This document shows, one piece after another, positions 58,378 to 64,000 of a stretch of 64,000 nt of DNA. The stretch comes from Rhodosalinus sediminis (GTDB lineage: Bacteria > Pseudomonadota > Alphaproteobacteria > Rhodobacterales > Rhodobacteraceae), in assembly GCF_003385555.1 (NCBI RefSeq), contig NZ_QOHR01000006.1, positions 62,001 through 126,000 on the forward strand. The letters are read 5' to 3'. The first letter of the stretch is position 1. Each line of letters opens with the position of its first letter. The position numbers and the translations under genes are program-made. A model generated the notes under the pieces. The model ran no database searches and was not told the DNA's origin. It saw only the letters and a list, made by a program, of their open reading frames with translations.

Positions 58378-59307
58378 ATGACCGACACGCTCGTCCCCCG
58401 CTCCCCCTTCGCCGCGCCGCGCGTGGCCACCCTCGCCGTGGTGGCGGCCTCCGTCTGCTTCGGGCTCGTGCCGCTCTTCGCCCGCGCGTTGCAGGAGGCG
58501 GGCGTGGCGGACCCGGCGATCGGCTTCTACCGCTTCGCCTTCTCGGTGGTGGTGCTGGCGCCGTTCCTGCCGCGCGCGCCGGAGAAGCGCCGCCCGGCGG
58601 TGGTGATGACGGCGACGGGCGTGGCGCTGAGCCTCGGCTGGCTCGGCTACCTCGACGCGCTGCGCACGCTCCCGGTGGCCTCGGCCGGCGTGATCTACAT
58701 GAGCTACCCGCTCTTCGCGCTGCTCGTGGGCTGGGTCCTCGCGGGCGTGCGCAGCGGCTGGCGCGGCTGGCTGGCAGGCGCGATGATCCTCGCCGGCGCC
58801 GCGGCGCTCGCCGAGGGCGGCGGGCTCGGCGGCGCGGGATGGGGCGCGCTCGCCAAGGCGCTCGCGGCCCCCGCGACCTTCGGCTTCGCCATCGTGATCC
58901 TGACCAACTTCGTGCACGGCCTCACGGTGCCGGAGCGGCTGTTCTGCGCCGCGCTCGGCTCGGTGATCGGGATGACGCCGCTCCTCGCCGCGACGCCGGT
59001 CGTGGGCTTCCTGCCCGAAAGCGGCGCGACCTGGCTCCTGATCGGGGGGATGGCGGCGATCACCGCGCTCCTGCCGCAACTCGTCTATACGGCGGCGGTG
59101 CCCCACGTCGGACCGGGTCGCGCCGCGGCGGCGGGGAGCGTGGAACTGCCCACCATGATCGCGGTCGGGGCGGTGGCCTTCGGCGAGAGCGTCGGCCTGC
59201 GCGAGGCGGTGGCGGCGGCGCTGGTGCTCGCCGCGATCCTCGTCGCGCCGGCGGTGCGACCGGGGCGTGCGGGCCTCGTCGGGCGCAAGCGCTTCTTCGG
59301 GCTATGA
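58378..59307 (+). CDS. EamA/DMT-family permease
   Basis: A 309-residue transporter with ten helices in two EamA repeats (VVAASVCFGLVPLFARALQE; YLDALRTLPVASAGVIYMSY; later ALLPQLVYTAAVPHVGPG). The gene is divergent from a LysR regulator, a common arrangement for inducible efflux of an amino acid or related compound. The 3' end overlaps the penicillin-acylase-family gene by six bases. Confidence 0.9.
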   Translation: MTDTLVPRSPFAAPRVATLAVVAASVCFGLVPLFARALQEAGVADPAIGFYRFAFSVVVLAPFLPRAPEKRRPAVVMTATGVALSLGWLGYLDALRTLPVASAGVIYMSYPLFALLVGWVLAGVRSGWRGWLAGAMILAGAAALAEGGGLGGAGWGALAKALAAPATFGFAIVILTNFVHGLTVPERLFCAALGSVIGMTPLLAATPVVGFLPESGATWLLIGGMAAITALLPQLVYTAAVPHVGPGRAAAAGSVELPTMIAVGAVAFGESVGLREAVAAALVLAAILVAPAVRPGRAGLVGRKRFFGL

Positions 59308-61773
59308 GCCGTCGGGCACCAGCCGCGTGACGCCGAGCGCGCCCGCCCGCGCGAGCTCCGGGTCGAGCGACATGCGCACGTAGTCGCCGCGCCGCCAGAG
59401 CTGGCCGAGGTCGTCGTAGTGGCGCGACAGGAAATGCCCCGACTGCCCGGTGGAGATCACGAAGAGCGAACTGTCCGGATCGGCGAAATCGTAGACGCCG
59501 CGGTAACCGGCGGCGTGCACGTTGCGGAAGGGGGCGGGCCCCTCGCCGGCGGTCCGCCCGCGCATCAGCGTGTTGTCGCCGCCGGAGGTCGATTGCCGGA
59601 TGTTGACGAAGTAGCGCAGCAGCGGCACCTTGCCGAGCGCCTGGTGGTCGTGCGTGGCCTGATGCGCGTCGCCCCAGCGCAGGCTCTCGAGGTCGTCGCC
59701 ATGGGTCTCCGCGATCCAGACCAGCGCGTCGTCGAGGGCGAGGCGCGCGATGTCGGTGCAGCTTTCCTCGGCCGCGGAGCGGCGGATGTCGCACCAGGCG
59801 CCCGCGCCGTCCACGTCGCGGAAGACCCGCTCGATGAAGAGCGGGCGCAGGTGCGTGAAGTCGTCGGCGAGCGGGCCGAGGTCGTCGCGGATGAGCCGGT
59901 CCTGCAGCGCGCGCATCCACGCGGCGTAGATCAGCGGCTCGGGCCGGTGCTCGTTCATCTCGCCGTTCCACTCGGCCAGCAGATCGAGCGCGCGCTGGCG
60001 GCGACGCTCGGGCGTTCCGGCGGGCGCGGCCTCGCCCGTGTACCAGAGATCGGCCCCCACGAGCGGCAGGAGCGTCCGCGCGGTGTAGCTCACCGTGTCG
60101 AGCTGCGCCTCCACGAAGCTGTCGCGGGTGTGGATCTCGCGCCCCTGCATCAGGCGGCGCCAGCGCTCGACGCGTTGCGTGTCGCCCCAGCGGTGCGAGA
60201 CATGGAGCGGAAAGGGCCGGTCCACCACCTTGTTGTTGGTGTTGCCGACGATCGCGCCCGGTGGATCGGTGAAACCGGGGTTCGCGGCGTAGGGCAGCGT
60301 CCCCTGCCAGCGGTTCTCGGGCCGGTAGCCGAAGGCGGGCATCCGCCCCTGCGTCTGGTGCGCGGCGTCGCGGCGCGGCATCGCGCCGATGAGCTTCATC
60401 GCGATGCGCTCCCCGTCGACGACCGTCAGCATCTGAGAGGGCGCAACGTAGAGCGCGGCGGCGTCGAGCGCCTCCTCCACGGTGTCGGCGTACATCAGCC
60501 CGATCGCCGCGCCGAGCGAGGTGTCCTCCTCCGAGAGCGCGGTCCAGGAGACGGCGGCGACATGGCCCGGCGGCGTGACCGCCCCCAGCCCGAAGCGCCC
60601 GGGCGGCAGGACGGGGCCGTTTTCCGTGCGCCGGAGCGTCACCGTCACCGGCGCCTCGCCCTCGATCTCGACGATGCTGCGCCGCGTCTCGAAGGGCGCC
60701 CAGCCGTCGGGCGTTCGGTATTCCCCCGGCGCGTCCGGGTTCACCTCCTCGAGAAACACGTCCTGATCGTCGAGATAGGAGGAGGTCAGCCCCCAGCCGA
60801 GCCGGTCGCTCCGCCCCGAGAGCACCGCGGGGATGCCCGGGATCGTCGCGCCGATCACGCCGCCCGCCGACAGCTCCAGCCGCGCCAGATACCAGATCGC
60901 GGGCGCCGAGAGCCCGAGGTGCGGGTCGTTCGCCAGAAGCGTGCCGCCCGCCGCCGCGCGCGCGGGCGCGGCCGCCCAGGCGTTGGAGGCGCCGGCGAGC
61001 TCCGGCCGCGGCACCGGCCAGAGCGGATCGTCGGGCGCCGCGGCGACCCGCCGGGGCGCGGGACGCTCGGGCAGCAGGTCGGCATACTCGGGCAGCGCGG
61101 CGACGCCCGGCCCCGGCGCCTCGGGCAGGAGGTCGGCGACCGCGCCGGGCCGGTCCTCGAGCGCGAGCGAGAGCCGCGCGCGGCGCACCTCCGCGCTCAG
61201 GTGGCCCGAGAGCTGCAGCGCCATCACCTTGACGAGCGCGAGCGAATCCGCCGGCCGCCACGGCGCGATCGCCGCGTCGAAGATGAAGAACTCCGGCGCG
61301 CCGCGCCCGAGGCTCTCGGCGTTGATCTCGGCGAGGCGCGCGTTCACGCCCTCGGCGTAGGCCTCGAGCGCGGCGCGCGTGCGGTCGTCCTGCGCCGCCA
61401 CCGAGGCCTGCGCCGCCAGGTAGAGGCCGAAGCGCCGCATCAGCGTGTCGATCTCGAGGGTGCGCCGCCCGAAGATCTCCGAAAGCCGCCCCTGCGCCGT
61501 GCGGCGCAGCACGACCATCTGCCAGAGGCGGTCCTGCGCATGGGCGTAGCCGAGGCCGAAGAACACGTCCGCGTCGGCCTCGCCGAAGATGTGGGGCACG
61601 TTCGCCGTGTCGCGCACGATCTCGACGGGCGCCGAGAGCCCGGCGACGGCCTGCGTCTGGTCGTAGTCCGGCAGCGAGCGCCCGGCGAGATAGGCGACCA
61701 CCGCCACCGCCGCCGCCGCGAGCGCGACGAGCGCCGCGGCGATGCGGAAGAGCCATCGGATCGCCTTGCCCAT
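59302..61773 (-). CDS. Penicillin acylase family protein (Ntn hydrolase)
   Basis: An 823-residue precursor. An N-terminal membrane segment or signal (about 7-30) leads into the alpha chain. Self-cleavage should occur before Ser263 in ELAGASNAWA, which becomes the beta-chain nucleophile. The beta chain has NDPHLGLSAPAIWYLARLEL and the later Asn region GNTNNKVVDRPFP. The family contains penicillin G acylases and acyl-homoserine-lactone acylases, which degrade quorum signals. Which applies cannot be read. The start at 61773 has GAGGGGA upstream. Confidence 0.92.
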   Translation of the reverse strand: MGKAIRWLFRIAAALVALAAAAVAVVAYLAGRSLPDYDQTQAVAGLSAPVEIVRDTANVPHIFGEADADVFFGLGYAHAQDRLWQMVVLRRTAQGRLSEIFGRRTLEIDTLMRRFGLYLAAQASVAAQDDRTRAALEAYAEGVNARLAEINAESLGRGAPEFFIFDAAIAPWRPADSLALVKVMALQLSGHLSAEVRRARLSLALEDRPGAVADLLPEAPGPGVAALPEYADLLPERPAPRRVAAAPDDPLWPVPRPELAGASNAWAAAPARAAAGGTLLANDPHLGLSAPAIWYLARLELSAGGVIGATIPGIPAVLSGRSDRLGWGLTSSYLDDQDVFLEEVNPDAPGEYRTPDGWAPFETRRSIVEIEGEAPVTVTLRRTENGPVLPPGRFGLGAVTPPGHVAAVSWTALSEEDTSLGAAIGLMYADTVEEALDAAALYVAPSQMLTVVDGERIAMKLIGAMPRRDAAHQTQGRMPAFGYRPENRWQGTLPYAANPGFTDPPGAIVGNTNNKVVDRPFPLHVSHRWGDTQRVERWRRLMQGREIHTRDSFVEAQLDTVSYTARTLLPLVGADLWYTGEAAPAGTPERRRQRALDLLAEWNGEMNEHRPEPLIYAAWMRALQDRLIRDDLGPLADDFTHLRPLFIERVFRDVDGAGAWCDIRRSAAEESCTDIARLALDDALVWIAETHGDDLESLRWGDAHQATHDHQALGKVPLLRYFVNIRQSTSGGDNTLMRGRTAGEGPAPFRNVHAAGYRGVYDFADPDSSLFVISTGQSGHFLSRHYDDLGQLWRRGDYVRMSLDPELARAGALGVTRLVPDGS

Positions 61774-61871
61774 CGCGCCGTCCCCTCGCGGATGGCGCCC
61801 TTGCCAAGGGGCGCACGGCGCGAGACAAACGCGGCGAGCGACGAAAGGCAAGAGGAACAGGGGGGCGCGTG

Positions 61872-62750
61872 ATGGCGAAAGTGGCGTTCATCGGGCTCGG
61901 CGTGATGGGCTATCCGATGGCCGGGCATCTGGCGGCGGCCGGACACGACGTGACGGTCTACAACCGCACAGGGGAAAAGGCGGAGCGCTGGGTCACCGAG
62001 CACGGCGGCGCGCGCGCGGCGACGCCGCGCGGGGCGGCCGAGGGCGCGGAGGTCGTCATGGCCTGCGTGGGCAACGACGACGACCTGCGCGCCGTCTGCC
62101 TCGGCGACGACGGCGCCTTCGCCGGCATGGGCGCGGGCACGATCTTCGTCGATCACACGACGGTCTCGAAAAAGGTCACCGACGAGCTCTGCGCGACCGC
62201 CGCCGCGCAGGGCGTCGATTTCGTGGACGCGCCCGTCTCGGGCGGGCAGGCGGGCGCGGAGAACGGCCGGCTCTCGGTGATGTGCGGGGGCCTCGAGGCG
62301 GCCTTCGCGCGCGTGGAGCCCGTGATCGCCGCCTATGCCGCGACCTGCCGCCGCCTCGGCCCCTCGGGCGCGGGGCAACTGGCCAAGATGTGCAACCAGA
62401 TCGCCATCGCCGGCCTCGTGCAGGGGCTGTCGGAGGCGCTCAACTTCGCCGACCGCGCGGGCCTCGACGGCGCGGCGCTCGTCGAGGTGATCTCGAAGGG
62501 CGCGGCGGGGTCGTGGCAGATGGAGAACCGCTCGGCCACGATGCTGGCCGACGAGTTCGACTTCGGCTTCGCGGTGGAGTGGATGCGCAAGGACCTCGGC
62601 ATCTGCCTCGACACGGGCGACGAGATCGGCGCGGCGCTGCCCGTGACCGCGCTGGTGGACCAGTTCTACAAGGACGTGCAGGCGATGGGCGGCGGGCGCT
62701 GGGACACCTCGTCGCTCATCCGCCGTCTCCGGGCGCTCTCGCCCGAGTGA
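61872..62750 (+). CDS. Beta-hydroxyacid dehydrogenase (3-hydroxyisobutyrate dehydrogenase family)
   Basis: A 292-residue NAD(P)-dependent oxidoreductase. The Rossmann loop is VAFIGLGVMGYPMAGHL. The substrate-binding DAPVSGGQAGAENGRLSVM and the catalytic Lys in GAGQLAKMCNQIAIAG are intact. Family members act on 3-hydroxyisobutyrate, tartronate semialdehyde or related compounds. Valine breakdown would be a reasonable role. It starts 98 bases after the divergent acylase gene. Confidence 0.92.
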   Translation: MAKVAFIGLGVMGYPMAGHLAAAGHDVTVYNRTGEKAERWVTEHGGARAATPRGAAEGAEVVMACVGNDDDLRAVCLGDDGAFAGMGAGTIFVDHTTVSKKVTDELCATAAAQGVDFVDAPVSGGQAGAENGRLSVMCGGLEAAFARVEPVIAAYAATCRRLGPSGAGQLAKMCNQIAIAGLVQGLSEALNFADRAGLDGAALVEVISKGAAGSWQMENRSATMLADEFDFGFAVEWMRKDLGICLDTGDEIGAALPVTALVDQFYKDVQAMGGGRWDTSSLIRRLRALSPE

Positions 62751-62752
62751 GC

Positions 62753-62855
62753 GCCCAAGCGGTTTCGAAACCGCTTGGGCGAGGGGGCTTTCAGCCCCCT
62801 CTGCCGCGCGGGCGCGCGGCATTCACCCCCGAGAGTATTTGGGCCAAGATGATGG
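62753..62855. repeat. REP-like A unit with an extra 28-bp palindrome
   Basis: A perfect 28-base palindrome (62753-62780, arms GCCCAAGCGGTTTC/GAAACCGCTTGGGC) is followed by hairpin 1 GAGGGGGCT/AGCCCCCTC, hairpin 2 GCCGCGCG/CGCGCGGC and the tail CACCCCCGAGAGTATTT plus CCAAGATGATGG. It starts two bases after the dehydrogenase stop and lies between convergent genes, so it may end transcription. The rest of the gap to purL is GC-rich and shows nothing else. Confidence 0.85.
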
Positions 62856-62974
62856 GCCGCCGGTGGCGCGACGTGGCGGGCGCGGGGTGGCGTTCGCGGC
62901 GCCGCTGAGGGCGGCCGCGCATCGCGGGCACGCGTGCGGGCTGTCGGCGGTGGGCCGCGCGTCGCCGGCGGCGC

Positions 62975-64000
62975 TCAGCCGAGGCGCGCCGCGAGCGCGC
63001 CGTCCCAGAGCGCGACGAGGTCGGCGAGGGGCGCCTCGGCGGCACCGAAGCGCACCGTGTCGCCGGTGAAGCGGCCCACCGTCCGGATCGGCACGCCGGC
63101 GCGGCCGGCGGCGATCATCAGCGCCTCGGCCTGATCGAAGTTGCAGGCGATCAGGTAGCGGCCCTGGTCCTCGCCGAAGAGGGCGCCCGTGTCGGCCTCG
63201 TCGAGCGTCACGCCGACCCCGCCGCCGGCGGCGAGTTCGAAGGCGGCGAGCGCGAGGCCGCCGTCGGACAGATCGGTGCAGGCGCGGATCATCGTGCGGT
63301 TCTCGAGGATGAACTCGCCCGCGCGGCGCTCGGCCTCGAGATCGACCGGCGGCGCGGCGCCGTCGGCGCGGTCGTACATCTCCCAGAGGAGCGCCGAGCG
63401 GCCGAGATGCCCCGCGCCCTCGCCGAGGAGGACGGCGACGTGGCCCTCGCGGGCGCGGCCGGTGATCGCCTCCTCGAGGGTCTCGACGAGACCCACCGCG
63501 CCGATGGTGGGCGTGGGCTGGATCGGCTGGCCGTCGGTTTCGTTGTAGAGCGAGACGTTGCCCGAGACGATCGGCATGTCGAGCGCGCGGCAGGCGGCGC
63601 CGATCCCCTGGATCGCGCCGACGAGCTGGCCCATGATGCGCTCTTTCTCCGGGTTGCCGAAGTTGAGGTTGTCGGTCGCCGCGAGCGGGCGCGCGCCGGT
63701 GGCGACGATGTTGCGGTAGGCCTCGGCCACCGCCTGCTTGCCGCCCTCGACCGGGTCGGCCTCCACGTAGCGGGGCGTGACGTCGGCGGTGAAGGCGAGC
63801 GCCTTCTCGGTGCCGTGCACCCGCACGAGCGCCGCGCCGTGGCCCGGGCCCTGCACCGTGTCGGCCATCACCATGTGGTCGTATTGCTCCCAGACCCAGC
63901 GGCGCGAGGCGTGGTTGGGCGAACCGATCAGCGCGCGCAGCCCCTCGATCGGGTCGGTCTCGGGGACCGGATCGAGCGGCACGGGCGCCTCGGCCGGGAT
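62975..64000 (-). CDS. purL: Phosphoribosylformylglycinamidine synthase subunit PurL (5' end outside window)
   Basis: The C-terminal 341 residues of the FGAR amidotransferase large subunit, purine step four. [34 protein letters not shown] and the second-half metal/ATP motif [20 protein letters not shown] are seen. It is the small PurL that works with separate PurQ and PurS. The upstream part (nucleotide-binding first half) is beyond the window. Confidence 0.96.
   Translation of the reverse strand: MPAEAPVPLDPVPETDPIEGLRALIGSPNHASRRWVWEQYDHMVMADTVQGPGHGAALVRVHGTEKALAFTADVTPRYVEADPVEGGKQAVAEAYRNIVATGARPLAATDNLNFGNPEKERIMGQLVGAIQGIGAACRALDMPIVSGNVSLYNETDGQPIQPTPTIGAVGLVETLEEAITGRAREGHVAVLLGEGAGHLGRSALLWEMYDRADGAAPPVDLEAERRAGEFILENRTMIRACTDLSDGGLALAAFELAAGGGVGVTLDEADTGALFGEDQGRYLIACNFDQAEALMIAAGRAGVPIRTVGRFTGDTVRFGAAEAPLADLVALWDGALAARLG

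Overview
The window is a stretch of a very GC-rich (about 70%) chromosome from an alphaproteobacterium, most likely order Rhodobacterales (roseobacter/Rhodobacter relatives). The evidence is the gene content: dusB(nifR3)-ntrBC-ntrYX, a fused ispDF, adjacent sciP and ctrA, hfq-hflX, trkA-trkH, an NtrC that lacks the sigma54 loop, and a GTTC-N7-GTTC SOS box. Nearly everything is dense, single-copy chromosomal sequence. I saw no rRNA, tRNA, transposase, phage or CRISPR. Both ends cut a gene: a livF-type ATPase at the left and purL at the right.

Layout. 1-2.5 kb: minus-strand branched-chain/amide-type ABC uptake operon. 2.6-6.4 kb: PQQ-type sugar dehydrogenase, a GlxA-family regulator, two c-type cytochromes. 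6.5-9.8 kb: hpt with a small membrane protein, a Coq10/START protein, then ispDF-pgpA-cinA. 10-17.3 kb: dusB-ntrB-ntrC-ntrY-ntrX nitrogen regulation. 17.3-19.8 kb: a TDT/SLAC1 channel behind an FNR-like box, then rplM-rpsI with a clear promoter and terminator. 19.8-26.7 kb (minus): tetR-ppk2, alpha/beta hydrolase, metA, a P-loop protein, an EamA permease, guaA. 27-31.6 kb: a complete second liv-type transporter (binding protein, two permeases, two ATPases), convergent with a pair resembling 2-methylfumaryl-CoA isomerase and mesaconyl-C4-CoA hydratase. 34-39.1 kb: a divergent MepK-like/L,D-transpeptidase pair, then lpxD-acp-ketosynthase. 39.3-46.4 kb: mnmA, sciP-ctrA, ligA-recG and a 40-residue membrane peptide behind SOS boxes. 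46.6-51.8 kb: an Fe-S scaffold, hisI, gluQRS, a methyltransferase, trmFO, an enoyl-CoA hydratase, a thioesterase. 51.8-57.1 kb: an eight-copy 92-bp tandem array, then trkA-trkH and hfq-hflX. 57.3-64 kb: LysR regulator, EamA permease, penicillin-acylase family hydrolase, a beta-hydroxyacid dehydrogenase and purL.

The most interesting non-standard signals are: (i) the SOS-box-controlled 40-aa membrane peptide with a possible sRNA and strong terminator in its 3' region; (ii) the 8 x 92 bp array that starts at a thioesterase stop codon and has diverged relatives after hflX; (iii) a family of REP/REPIN-like intergenic elements at four sites, whose hairpins change sequence but keep pairing; (iv) hflX, whose conserved N-terminus has no ATG, GTG or TTG start and seems to begin at an AUA overlapping the hfq stop; (v) NtrC and NtrX without the GAFTGA loop.
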